The position numbers and the translations under genes are program-made. A model generated the notes under the pieces. The model ran no database searches and was not told where the DNA came from. It was given only the letters and a program-made list of their open reading frames with translations. Source: Leptasterias polaris (Eukaryota; Echinodermata; Asteroidea; Forcipulatida; Asteriidae). Taken from it: 64,000 nt of DNA. Positions 1 through 10,904 of this stretch are shown here, piece by piece. The stretch is from positions 1,674,001 to 1,738,000 of the forward strand of contig JAZGTN010000022.1 of the NCBI GenBank assembly GCA_037783415.1. Reading direction: 5' to 3'. Each line of letters opens with the position of its first letter. Positions within the stretch are counted from its first letter, which is position 1.

Positions 1-937
1 CAACTATACCGATGGGCCAGACGCTTCAAATTTCGCTAACTAGTTGCAGTGGAATGTCTTAAAAACTTGGCGGTGCAGACAACAGAATAAGAATGTTATA
101 ATCGTCTTCGATAATTATTTTAATGAAAAAGGGTACGTTATATCTACGGCATATGGACTCTGCCCTCCTGCAAGAATTCCAGAAATGGGTTGTTGAAATC
201 GCACCAATGCGGTGTCAATTAAGGTTTACATGGTTTCCGTGCTGGTGAGCTGCCCCAATGTCAACATATACTGGCAATATCGGATGTTGTTTTAACACCT
301 GAAAATGCAGCGTAACCTCGATTACTGTGATGGCAAGAGATGAGTGCACTGGATAGATTTATTGGAAGCAGAGCACAACATATAAAGTTTGTACCGTTTA
401 CAAAATCTTCGCTACTTGGCTGTGAACACACATGCATCATTCAAGAGACATGTTCATGCAGCTACAATTTTACTAAAAGGTTTGCTGTATCTGGAGCAAA
501 TGCTTTGTGATTGATTCACCGCATGGTGTAACCAAATACTTGTTTCGGTTTGGCTTGTCGGTCGTTGAGCCGGTTATGACGTGTTAACGTCTTTGTTCCC
601 GCCAAACTAGCTTAGTTTTAAGCTCAATGGTAAGACTCGGTTATAGGCTTATACTTATAGTTACAGACTCTGTAGCTTATTATACGCCATGCACCGTTTC
701 AAAGGTGTTCCAAGTATTAGACACATTTTCGTAAAGCTCTCTGAATATGATTCTGGTCATCAGCAACATTTATTTATTGAGCCCATTAATTGAGTCTCTC
801 GAACAGAAGTTGTTCAGTTTGAAAACACTGACGTCCCCTTTGATCATTACGGGACCGAATAAGAGAGCATTGCTGTCATAGCCATGCCCGAAAGACTGTT
901 AATAGCACATCAATAGTGGATGCACAAGGACACTCTC
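1..937. other. No recognised feature
   Basis: I see no convincing coding exon, RNA gene or terminal-repeat element here. Short open frames exist but have no splice support or recognisable motif. Confidence 0.4.
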
Positions 938-2325
938 ACGATTGTGATTATTATGACAGTAAAGTTAGTTTGATATTGCATATTGGACATTCACATAGGT
1001 TTCAGCGATCGACTACTACTGTTTCGATGTTGGACATTGGATATTCACACTGAGGTTTGTGCAGTGATTCTTGCACATTGATATTAGACTTTGGGCATTC
1101 ACATGGGTTTGTACAGCAAACATCTACTTTGATGCCAAGTATCATTTCCATTATGCTCCAACGTAAACATACGTTTGTACACACCAAACGTCGACTTTCA
1201 TCCCAGGTAAGAAGTCAAAAACAAAACGCAGCGGATGCGCCAGCGGCATGCCATGGCAGGGGTCAAGCTTAGAGCCTGCTACTCCTAGAATTTTTGTTGT
1301 ATTGTTTGGACATGGAGTTTGGACATTCGCCTTGCTTTTTAACGCCACTATACTAACAACCCTCAACCCTGTTTTTGTATAACGGATATTCACCACCTTG
1401 GCAATTTTGTTTGTTACATGTAATTAAACAGTTAAGAGGGCTTGCGAGGGCTTATCTCCCATTTTCTCCCAGCCATTGACATTAACCAGCAGCCATTACC
1501 CTGTGTACAAACCAATGGGGAAATCTCTGTACATGCGCAATGGAGGATTTTTTTTCTCCACCCACATTTACCAAGTCACCGACCCCTGTTGATTGACATC
1601 CCTTTCAGACTGTGGCTAATAGTATAGGGGAGGATATCATGGAGTATGGCATGGCTAGGATTGACCACGTGGTTGCGGTTATGTTTTTCTTTATTTGCGC
1701 AGAACAAAATTGCCCACGTCACTCGTTTGAGGGTTCTTTCACATCCTATTCTTGTTATTTTGTACTGGGGTGTCGAAAAGTATAAGTATCATCTCAAACG
1801 TAGACATTCGCATACGTTTTACAGCGAATGTTCTACCCTGCAAATCGATATTGGACATTGGATATCCACTTAGGTTTGTACAGTGAATGTCTACCATGCT
1901 TTTTCGATATACATTGGTCATTTAAATGGGTTTGTACAGTTATTGTCTACTTGCTTGTGGAATGATTTTGTAACTTATTGTGCCAACACTTATTATAATG
2001 TTCTGCGAACCATGCGTGAAATGTGCCACTGACCCATCTGGTACGTTTGGTTTCGATTTCCAAACTTACATAAAAGTAGACATTCACTGTACAAACCTAC
2101 ATGTATGTGAACGTCTAACGTCCATTGTCGATGTGCAAGGTATACATTCACACAACAAACCCATGTGAATGTTCAATATCCATTATCGATGTGCATGGTA
2201 GACATTCACTGTACAAACCTATGTGAATATCCAATGTCTAATATTGAAAAGGCAACATGGATATTTGCTGTACAAACTTACGTGAATGTGATGTCCAATA
2301 TCAAACTAACTTTATTGTCATGATT
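938..2325. repeat. Large foldback element built of ~60-bp motifs
   Basis: The left flank (about 938-1180) and the right flank (about 2060-2325) are inverted copies. The outermost segment reads GTTAGTTTGATATTG on the left and its complement CAATATCAAACTAAC on the right. Inside, a motif of roughly 60 bp recurs: a TTTGTACAGTGAATGTCTAC segment, a short AT-rich piece, then TTGGACATTCACATAGG. The motif is forward near 970-1110 and 1855-1960, and reverse near 2070-2290. The central 1.2-1.7 kb lacks clear repeats. No open frame is shared between copies, so this looks like a non-autonomous foldback DNA transposon or an inverted satellite rather than a gene. Boundaries are judged by eye. Confidence 0.6.
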
Positions 2326-2690
2326 ATAATTATTTACAGTCTCTAATTTACACACGCTTTTATTTGCAATTCTTATTTAAGTGCACTTCCCTTTTTGTAC
2401 AATTTTCGACAATTCACTTCCCTTTTGAAATTATGTATCTATCGACTACTTCGTTTAGTCAGGTTATGTCCAATCTACCTAATATAAAATCATTAATACT
2501 TATGGTTAAATGAAATAAACCTCGGCCAAAACAATAATCATTACACACTGATTGTATAGTGCTAAAGTAAAACGACACTTAAAGGGCACTTCTCTCCCCA
2601 GAACAAAGTACAAAACTAGGAATTGTTCCCCCAAATCCAAAGTGTCTGATGTTGAAGCTTATTATGCTCTTACCGTAAAACAAGGGGGGA

Positions 2691-2705
2691 GGGGGGGGGG
2701 GGGGG
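2691..2705. repeat. Poly-G run (15 G)
   Basis: Fifteen consecutive G, preceded by a second run of six G. It is one of ten G or C runs of 12 or more in the window. Confidence 0.9.
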
Positions 2706-3402
2706 TAAGGACATAAACTGCAGTGCGGAATCGACCAGAATGCACTAATGGCCGATAACCTATTACACACTTCAGCAACAGCTTTTTGTGTGCACCGCCA
2801 ATTTACGTTGTTTACGCAGCCCTACGAAATCTACCTCTGATAGGACACTTATACTGTACATCCAACCACAACTTCAATCACTTTCGCATGTTATTCTTCG
2901 TGTCCAACATTCTGAAACAACTTCTCGTTTTTGTTTTTTTGTCTCACTCTTGATTCCTAATCGAGGGATGCGGTAATGCAAATATGAACCACTAACCGCA
3001 ACTGCCGGAGACAGAGAGAAGAAGAAAAAGGACAAAAACCGGACATGGGTCAACCAATGTATTTTGATTGAAAATTCTAGCCACCTGGCCAAAAGGAAAA
3101 ACGCAGAAAGAGATTCTGTCTCGAGGGGGAAATCGAAGAATCCCTGTCCGCCGATGTAGGGTATAAGAAGATGGATTGATACATTGTAGAGTGTGGCTGT
3201 TGTTTTTAGTGGAACGGGAGTAAGAGGGGGGAATTCGTATAGTGAATGTTTAAAGAATCTCGATTGCGAGGATGAACGGAGGGAGGGGTTGGGGGAAACT
3301 AGAGTGAGGAAGTTTTGTAACGGAAACAAAATGGAGAGACCACAAACGTGCTGCATGACGTTGGATGATGGTCGCTCAGAGGAATGTGCAACACCGTGAA
3401 CA
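2706..3402. other. No recognised feature
   Basis: A 160-codon minus-strand open frame covers 2874-3356. Its complement is purine-rich, the predicted protein is low-complexity and hydrophobic, and no family motif is visible, so I do not call a gene. Confidence 0.35.
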
Positions 3403-3480
3403 AATTCAATTTAATTTAATTCAATCGTATTTATTTCATCACAGTTTACAGTTTACATTAGTTTATGAAAACCTTTACCC
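3403..3480 (-). mobile_element. LINE 3' tail remnant, possible
   Basis: Read on the minus strand, this stretch has the form TGATGAAATAAATACGATTG followed by short AATTAAATT-type repeats. That resembles the 3' end of a non-LTR retrotransposon, with an AATAAA-type signal and a short tandem tail. No coding remnant was found beside it, so the call is tentative. Confidence 0.3.
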
Positions 3481-5591
3481 AACCAGCATTATGTAAAACT
3501 TTACCCAACAATTATAGGAGGTTCGTCTACGACATTGCAAATTGGTTAAAAACCTGTGTAATTTTTTTTTCTCATGTGCGTGGAAACTCTGCTTGAGACT
3601 GCGCTACTCATGGTGTTTTTATAACCATGAGAAATGAAATGAGATCATTTATACATGTCAATGTCAATGAGGGTGGGAAATGCTGATTATCATAATATTT
3701 AGCGTTGTACATCCAACACCAAATAACCGCCTTTAATTCTAGAAAGCATCTATTCTATGATTTGTTTATTTTTTTTATTTTAATATTAGCATTAAAATGT
3801 TGTCAAAGTACAACAGCCTATAGCCGGTCTCTCGAATGTACAATAATAAAAGGCACATAATAAGAGTATAGGCCTAATGGTCGAAAAAACAACAACATTA
3901 CAATTGTTTTTATACAAAAAACAAAGGAAAACAACATCAATTCGCTGTGGCTATTCCCTGTAGTGAATGTAATGAAACACGGGGGAAATAGCTCAGTGTA
4001 AATGACACCTGTTTGCAAATGACATCGAGATTTTATCGAAATTATAAATTGTACTATTATTATACAGTTGTATTCTCGAAACACAGGATGGAGTGGGTGA
4101 TGAAGTGACTTATTTGTTATGCGTATACCCTTTGTTTGTTTTAGCTGATGTTAAATTTGCATCGGGGATAAAACACTATGTGTTTTAAGCACTGTTTATT
4201 ACTCAGTTCTATTCTTAAGTTCTCCTGTGTACAAAAATCCACCCACGACCTTTGCATTCTAGAGCAGGTGTCGTATCATTACCATCGAGCTTGTCTAGCT
4301 AGAGAGAGTTCGAATATTTTGCTTTGTATGCTGCCTTATACTTGTTTAAAAATTTGCATCTCTGTTATTTCCACTGTGGTAAAACACACAATACTTTTTC
4401 CTATCAAATTGTCTTTTCTTATAGTCTCCCCCTCAAAAGTATATTTCCCGAAGTAGTGTTTTACTCTCTCTTCTGTCTGCTGGTTGGATTGTCTTCTTTC
4501 AAAATTGTTCAATCTACCTTCTGGATTTTGCTCCCTCCATCCCCTGATAAAAAGGTGAACAAAGATGATTTCCAATTACGAGGACAATCTCGTAGGAATG
4601 TAGGAGCCCTCTAGGATAGCTGAATCCATGGAGGATTCCGGAGCAAGATGTCTGAATGAATAGGGGTTATAGCTAGCCGCAAGCAACAAATCTCGGTCTT
4701 TTTAGACAATAATTAGAATAACACAGAGAACGATCCAACACTTGGTGACAACTGGTTAGACTTGACAAGATATTAAAGCTAAACTAAATCAGCTGTACTG
4801 AAAGGCATTAGCGGTGAATGCTATAAATCTGTAACTTACGACGACCACTATAAATCACAGTTTCAGGAATGTAAGTGGTGGTGACACCATACATTTGTGG
4901 TTGTCAACGGTGAACGTGTCCATCTCATTCCAAAAAATACAAACAAAGGTCACTATAACTTTGCATCGATTAAGTAATACAAAACTTCATCAAAATTCAT
5001 GCACTGCCAAATAAACGTTTATCCCAGTATATTTTGCCTTCTTATAGATATTTCTAAGCTCATAACAAAACGGTTTAATATTTCGTAGACTAGTTTAGTA
5101 ATCATTTTTTATGGGTTTTCCATTCGCGCAATGCAAAACCATCTTATGTCATGCAACGTGAGCGTATTCAACACGCACGATGCTTGGAGTAGAAGGCAGT
5201 CAACATATAATACATTAAGTACTTCTTGATGGTGTTGTGATCTTTAAAGTTTGTCTGGTTGTTGTGTTACCAGTAACATTATTTTTTTTCTCGCTTTTCT
5301 TTTTTCTTGTTTTTCCTTTTCTTTTATTCTGGAATATTGCTCTAAATCTGAGTTCTCACAACGGTGAAGCTGAACAAAATGGGCAAAACTTTAACAAACC
5401 TCCTCAAGACTAAAAGCTTTTAGATGTAAAAATCTCATCAAATTTTCACATTACCTTTTAATCTTGGAAAAAAACAAAATAATAATAATACAAATACCCG
5501 GCTAAAACGCTGAATGTGCCAATACCTCTAATCATTTAGGAATAGTCATTTCCTGTTACCATGGAAACCCCCTCTGTGCACGCACACAGCC
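3481..5591. other. No recognised feature
   Basis: AT-rich sequence with small random open frames on both strands. I found no repeat family, splice-bounded exon or RNA gene. Confidence 0.35.
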
Positions 5592-5783
5592 AAGATGCAT
5601 GTTGCATAAATCATAATTTAACGAATTTACAGAGGTAAATTATTATTAGTAGTAGTAGGCCTAGCATTTATTGGGGTTTTTCCCCGAAATGAAGGAAAAC
5701 ATGCTCCGAGTTCGAAATGCTTGGCGGTCAAAGCGAGTCAGGGCCCCGTTGACTCGCTCGATTATGAGCCGTCTGACTGTATT
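5592..5783 (+). repeat. Direct repeat, copy 1 (192 bp)
   Basis: Nearly identical to 6102-6292. By eye, differences are a TATTATTAG versus TATAATTAG segment and a length change in a G/T/C tract. The copies share AAGATGCATGTTGCATAAAT at the left edge and GTCTGACTGTATT at the right edge. The 318 bp between them contain a LINE fragment. The pair could be the long terminal repeats of a degraded element or a local segmental duplication. Confidence 0.9.
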
Positions 5784-5942
5784 CAGTCAGTCCGGTAAAC
5801 AAAATCAAGCTTGGGAACAGTGGGATGTGATCTGCATGCGACCATGGCACGAATGGCCGCTAAATGACCACAATACAAGTAGGCCTACTATAACAAAAAC
5901 CCAGTGGTTTAAAAAAGGGACCCATTCCTTATCTTTCCCAAA

Positions 5943-6029
5943 CAGTTGCACCAACCAGAATCCCTGTCAACACTTAAATCGTCACTCAGAACTCATCTTT
6001 TCCGTATTCTCGATTTTCTGTTTTATTAG
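5943..6029 (+). pseudogene. LINE ORF2 C-terminal remnant
   Basis: In the frame starting at 5943 the translation contains PESLSTLKSSLRTHLF followed by a hydrophobic stretch and a stop. A proline, S-L-x-x-F/L-K, then L-K/R-T-H-L-F arrangement is the usual extreme C-terminus of CR1/Jockey/L2-type LINE reverse-transcriptase proteins. Only this tail is recognisable. It lies between the two 190 bp direct repeats, so the duplication probably captured or post-dates a LINE 3' end. Confidence 0.6.
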
Positions 6030-6101
6030 TTGTTTTTATTGTGTAATTCGCCATGGGCTTCTTTACAAGTGCTCATTTTTAGGTGTTCGGGCTTAGAAGC
6101 A

Positions 6102-6292
6102 AAGATGCATGTTGCATAAATCATAATTTAACGAATTTACAGAGGTAAATTATAATTAGTAGTAGTAGGCCTAGCATTTATTGGGTTTTTTCCCGAAATG
6201 AAGGAAAACATGCTCCGAGTTCGAAATGCTTGGCGGTCAAAGCGAGTCAGGGCCCCGTTGACTCGCTCGATTATGAGCCGTCTGACTGTATT
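6102..6292 (+). repeat. Direct repeat, copy 2 (191 bp)
   Basis: Second copy of the 5592-5783 repeat, in the same orientation. It runs directly into two 33-bp tandem units at 6293-6358. Confidence 0.9.
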
Positions 6293-6358
6293 GGTCCGAG
6301 TCCGAGTCCGAGTCACGAGTCACTTGGTCCGAGTCCGAGTCCGAGTCACGAGTCACTT
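6293..6358 (+). repeat. 33-bp tandem repeat, two units
   Basis: Two identical 33-bp units (6293-6325 and 6326-6358), each made of GGTCC followed by repeated GAGTCC/GAGTCAC hexamer-like words. The same words reappear at 7108-7264. Confidence 0.9.
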
Positions 6359-6762
6359 GTTTAAATATTGATTGCAAACCAAATGTCGTAAAATAAGAAT
6401 TGAAAATGACAAAATAAAACACATTTATTTTAAACAAAGTTCTGTTAAAGTTTTTGTTAAAGTTGGTATAACCAAAAGAAACAATACGGGGCGGAACGGC
6501 AGATGCCATGATTAAAAAAATGTTGTACTACTTTTTACTAGTGACGTGACCAAACTTGACGTCGTGTGTGTGTGTGTCGACCATGTGTAGAAACTGGTGC
6601 AAACAACACACAGCCATCACAGTGCAATATGCAGGCTGTGTTTTACAGGTACCATGCAGACATGCCATTTCCCTGGTAATATGCATCAAGCACAAGCAGT
6701 GGCTATGGTGGCTACGTTGACAGAATACCAGCATAATACCGGTGTCGTGCATCCCAGTGTTA

Positions 6763-6895
6763 GGCCGTGTCCGAAACGGCGACTTCGGCTACAGCTACGG
6801 CTAGATCAGCGCGTCTGTCAGTGTTGAAGGATAGGCAGACGCGCGCGCCCTAGCCGTAGCTGTAGCCGAATTAAGTCACCGTTTCGGACACGGCC
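6763..6895. mobile_element. MITE, PIF/Harbinger-like hairpin
   Basis: The 133-bp element starts GGCCGTGTCCGAAACGG and ends with its complement CCGTTTCGGACACGGCC. The inverted match continues inward (TCGGCTACAGCTACGGCTAG and its complement). A TTA trinucleotide flanks both sides (6760-6762 and 6896-6898), which fits the 3-bp TWA target duplication of PIF/Harbinger elements. It has no coding capacity, so it is a miniature inverted-repeat element (MITE). Confidence 0.8.
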
Positions 6896-7107
6896 TTATT
6901 ATGCGTATTGAACATACGAATCGAACATACACGCGCTGTACGTAGATGGCCATTTACACAATAATCACTAATACTATTACTTGTAACACCATACGACAGT
7001 GTACTTATTTATTGTGCTAGACGTTAACTCCATGTGCACTCCGGGAATGACGATCGGATCATCGGAATTGTTTTTAATATTTTAAAAAGGTATTGTTTGT
7101 GAAAATA

Positions 7108-7264
7108 CGTGACTCGAGTCACGAGTCCTCGGGGACAAGTCCGAGTCATGATAGTCGAGTCCGAGTCCGAGTCCGAGTCTTTTGCAGACGTGACTCGAGT
7201 CAAGTCCGAGTCACCGAAATTGTGACTCGAGATGGACTCGAGTCCGAGTCCTGGACTCGAGTCA
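7108..7264. repeat. GACTCGAGTC/GAGTCC hexamer cluster
   Basis: Degenerate array of GAGTCC, GAGTCA and palindromic GACTCGAGTC words, including four consecutive GAGTCC-type hexamers near 7154-7178. It is related to the 6293-6358 repeat. Translation gives Arg-Val repeats on one strand and Asp-Ser on the other, which is repeat-derived open frame rather than a gene. Confidence 0.75.
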
Positions 7265-7274
7265 TACAACACTG

Positions 7275-8094
7275 ACATTGTGTCAGACAATAAACCATTG
7301 CAAGCAGCCATGCGATAAGTCGAGACACTTTGTCAAGGTAACTGTGAAGCTATCAAATCGTCATCCACCGATTTCACGAACTGACACACACACGTAGACA
7401 GTAAAAAGTAATAATTGTAGAAAACGGCATTTAATGTTGAAGGCTTTTATAAAATCCCACTTTCCTTCAAAACGTCACTAGTTTTCTAACAGTGGAGACT
7501 TGTTGCTTTGAACTTCATATATATGGTACTTATGACTGATTTTCGTCCTAAATTAATAAGCAATAAAGTAAAACGTTTTGTGTTAGTACGTGAAATCAAA
7601 AATTGATGCAACATGTTTTCGAGCTTGAAACATGAGTACCGTAGCTCACAGTATTCCAAGATGGGATGGGAAACAACTTCTGACTCGATCAAGCATATTC
7701 TGTAGATTTCAAAATTAAACTTATTTTTGTTGACACTTGAAAAATAGACGATTGATTGAGGGTGCTCTGTTACAGGTGGTGACTTCATAATTCCTTACAT
7801 TTTAACATAAGAGAACACATAAAGTAGCATACCGCGCCACACAGTCTTATGGAGGTGTTTTTTTTACCACACAGGCCATAAAACAAGAATTGTGGTGAGC
7901 GAAATGTATTGACTTTACGTTGGGCACTGGTGACGTCATGATGACGTCGCACAACGTTTAGCCTAACAAACACATCTACAGTATCCCACAAGTACACAAT
8001 CGAAAACAGTTGATCGGACTTAAACTGTTCGAGATATGGTGGTCTCAAGATTTGCTAATTATATTCATGTCATTATGTATTATACAATAAACCA
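7275..8094. other. No recognised feature
   Basis: Minus-strand open frames at 7486-7788 and 7785-8048 show no motif. I see nothing else here. Confidence 0.3.
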
Positions 8095-8127
8095 TTGCAA
8101 GCAGTTCTGCAACAAGGTATGGATTTT

Positions 8128-8525
8128 TACCATGTGCAAGTCCTCGCACAACTTAATGGAATAAGTTACAGAAAGGCGAGTGGCCCGGATAATATTTCGG
8201 CTAGATTTATACAACAGTTTTCATATGAGCTATCTAAACCCTTGACTCATAATCAACGCCTCGTTCGCACAGCTCATCGTCCCAGCACAATGGAAGAGAG
8301 CAATTGTCGTCCCTGTGCCCAAAGCTTCACCCGCCAACATTGACAATTTGCGACCAATTGCCCTCACAGATCACTTTGCCAAAGTGACTGAACATTTCAT
8401 TGCTCAGCAAAAACAATGGCGTCGATTAAACCCAACCTCGACCCCGCCCAGTTCGGAAACATCGAGAACGTTTCCACCACGCACTTGCACCCATGTTCCC
8501 AACCATCGCGTGCAAAGCCTGAATC
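8128..8525 (+). pseudogene. LINE reverse-transcriptase remnant, frameshifted
   Basis: Three frames together give the N-terminal half of a non-LTR RT domain. Frame 1 (about 8128-8250) carries a KASGPDNIS motif followed by FIQQFSYELSKPLTH. Frame 2 (from 8282) carries PAQWKRAIVVPVPK and then NLRPIALTDHFAKVTEHFI. Frame 1 resumes with LDPAQFGN and VSTTH. These are the K-A-x-G-P-D, W-K-x-A-x-V-x-P-x-P-K, R-P-I-x-L-T and Q-F-G blocks of CR1/Jockey/L2-type LINEs. The downstream catalytic blocks are absent, and at least two frameshifts make it a dead copy. It lies antisense in the presumed intron of the GPCR gene. Confidence 0.85.
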
Positions 8526-8995
8526 TTTTAACAACAAAAATCATAATAACTTTGGTCTTGTTGTATTCATTGTCACAGTTGGTTGCTTTTTTCTCTTGCG
8601 TTTTCTCCAAGCATGACAAAGCAAAACGTTTGTCTAAAATTTCAAGTTACAACTCTATAGAGTTCTCAATGGTGTAAACAACTACGCACCATTGGACTAT
8701 TCTTGACTGACCTTGCACTTTGAAAAGAGACGCAGGGTGATCGCAAATCAGCTCTCGTTTCAGTGATCGAATGTCAAAGGGAACTTTTATAACCAGTGTT
8801 CCGCGACCAGAACGTGGGTGTAAAGAACTCAGAGAGTAGGGATTGACAGACCATCCATGACCAAACTAAGCAGGCCTTTGGGGTTTTATAGAGGGAAGAT
8901 TTAAGTGCATGTTATGACTAAATCAGGGGCGGCGCCAGGGTATTGTGACGAGATTGGGTGGACCGAGACAAGTCTAATGTGCCATTCTTCGAGAA

Positions 8996-9170
8996 GCACA
9001 AGGTTAAGAGAAACGGGTATTCTTGACACAAAAGTCTATACCAAACCCACTGAAACCTATAACCAATACCTACAAAAGACATCATCACAACCCCCGCATG
9101 CATTCAAAACATTCATCTATGGAGAAACACTCCGATATGCTCGAAACACAAACAATAAAGATCGATGATT
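8996..9170 (+). pseudogene. Penelope-like element RT fragment
   Basis: The plus-strand frame reads GILDTKVYTKPTETYNQYL, then a Ser-x-Pro-Pro-His segment, then FIYGETLRYARNTNN. The order L-D-T-K-x-Y-x-K-P-T, x-Q-Y-L, H-x-x-x-F-x-x-F-I-x-G-E-x-L-R-Y-x-R-N-T matches the part of Penelope-like reverse transcriptases just after the catalytic Y-x-D-D box. A stop at 9168 and the absence of the catalytic box or a GIY-YIG nuclease domain show a short relic. A reading shift may continue the similarity to about 9210. A GGGGCGGCGCC word near 8927 may mark an unrelated repeat end just upstream. Confidence 0.7.
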
Positions 9171-9465
9171 TCTTGATCAAATCAAAACATTTCCATGCAT
9201 GTGGGCCTAATACCACAGACATTCTGCAGGTGAACCAATAACCAATGGAAATAAAATAACAATGGGGGGGAGGAATCCCATCTGTAACAGTCTTCCCCCC
9301 TTGGAGGAAAGTATTGTGTTTTTTTTTGTGTTTTTTTTTACTTTCACAATTTTATTTTTAATTTGATAAATTATCAAGCCCCCAAAATTACTGTATTATA
9401 ACTACACACTTGGTAAGAAAATACTTATCTAAATTCACTTAGAGTGGAATTTGAAAATAATCGTT

Positions 9466-9716
9466 TTAAATGCGTCGTGATAAGGCATCAGCAATGATGT
9501 TATCTTTGCCCTTAACATTAACTACTTCAATGTCAAACTCGTGGAGACTTAAACTCCATCTGAGTAATCTCTGATTTTGGTTTTTCATCTTTTGGATGAA
9601 AACCAGTGGATTGTGGTCAGTATACACAGTGATGGTTTGGGCAGGGGCCCTTAAATACACTTCAAAATGCTTCAAAATAAACCAAACTAGACTTAACGTG
9701 TTTGTGACAACAAACA
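9466..9716 (-). pseudogene. Ty3/gypsy retrotransposon RNase H fragment
   Basis: The minus-strand frame contains TLSLVW, LKHFEVYL, VYTDHNPLVF, NQRLLRWSLSL and KGKDNIIADALSR in order. This is the RNase H region of Ty3/gypsy pol (T-L-x-L-V-W, H-F-x-V-Y, T-D-H-N-P-L, R-L-x-R-W, G-x-x-N-x-x-A-D-A-L-S-R). Only about 83 residues remain. A stop follows ALSRRI immediately, and no integrase or RT flank is recognisable. Its upstream end coincides with the edge of a TIR element at 9717. Confidence 0.85.
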
Positions 9717-10229
9717 CTAGGTGTTCGGGTATCGCTGGGGTCAGTGCTGTGTCAATGCGTGAGCTATTTCATTAAGTTGAACTTTGGTGTTATTACTGTT
9801 TTGAGGTGCGTAACAAACTACACACTGAGTATGATGCACCATACAGGTAGAAATAGTTATTAACTCGTTAAAAATATTTTATTAGTTAAAATTCACGAGA
9901 GGCTTAAACTTGCCGTCTTCATGACGTGCCTTTATCTTGCATAATTATTTAAAACAAGTGTCTTTTCTTTCAATATTATAAATTTAATAAACCGTTCTGT
10001 ATGAAGACTAATGTCTAAAAATCAAGCAAGCTATTTTTAAAAATGCAACCAATAGCTCATACTATGCTCGACTTATTTTAACGACATCATCGTCTAACAT
10101 ACAATTAAAGAAGATTTACACTTTACTTTCCTTGAAATTTCAAAAGCTATCAACAATGTTTTCAGCGATTCAATGATATAGCTAACGCATTAAAACAGCA
10201 CTGAGCCCAGCAAGAACCCGAACACCTAG
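9717..10229. mobile_element. 513-bp TIR element, CTAG ends
   Basis: CTAGGTGTTCGGGT at the left end (9717) matches the complement of ACCCGAACACCTAG at the right end (10216-10229). The inverted match continues for roughly 60 bp with some mismatches: left CAGTGCTGTGTCAATGCGTG against the complement of the GCATTAAAACAGCACTG region. No transposase frame is present. CTAG at both ends could be the target duplication or part of the TIR. It directly abuts the gypsy RNase H fragment. Confidence 0.75.
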
Positions 10230-10258
10230 AGTTTGTTTTACAAACTCTAAATCTCTAG
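10226..10258. repeat. Short palindrome at element edge
   Basis: CTAGAGTTTG, then TTTTA, then CAAACTCTA forms a small inverted repeat just outside the TIR element, followed by another CTAG near 10255. Confidence 0.5.
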
Positions 10259-10904
10259 TTATTGTTGTTATTTTTATCAATACACAGTTTCTGATGCAAA
10301 TTTATTTGAAATATGAACACTTTTCAATGGACCAGTAGTTGCTCTCCTATAGTGTTTTCAAACCCACTACCTTGCCAACTGGGGTTAATAATTGTCCGCA
10401 ACAACTAAGTACAAACATAGCACAATTACTTACAATCTTTTCAGTAAATATTCTTGTAAACTGTATTAACTTAGGGATACTATAACTAATAAAAGTATTA
10501 ATTAAGGTGACCCACTATGTTTCTTAATGAATAAAAACATAACAGCCCTATGCTATTTTTATAAAAATATGCCCTCGATGTTTTTCAGTACTTTTTTAAA
10601 AGAGTAAGCAAGTTTTATAAACCAAATGATGGAAACATGAACACTAAGTTTGCGGACATGAAAAGGTCTAATTCAAGATATAACATCACATGCAGAATTT
10701 AACCCAATTTTAGCAATGATGATGCGGGTAGCTTTGGGCACCAAGACGGCACTGTGTCTCAGTGATGCATAGTTTACACTGAATACAATCAAGGAACACA
10801 AGCCACGAACTTGATACGAACCAAAGTATACACCCAAGTTCAAATGGACAAACTTTGATACAAGCAGAAATGAGGACAGGAAGTGGGAGTGAGGTTGTAC
10901 TTAC
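10259..10904 (-). other. Presumed intron start of the GPCR gene
   Basis: On the minus strand the sequence after the exon begins GTAAGT at 10904-10899, a consensus 5' splice site. The exon frame stays open for 64 further codons into this sequence, but that extension has no receptor-like character and is taken as intron. No second exon was recognised between here and position 1. Confidence 0.5.

Noticed and set aside
2874..3356. 160-codon minus-strand open frame
   Set aside because: Opposite a purine-rich strand, low complexity, no motif, no splice bounds.
10710..10904. 64-codon extension of the receptor frame
   Set aside because: It begins at a perfect GTAAGT donor and loses all TM3-like character, so it is intron read-through.
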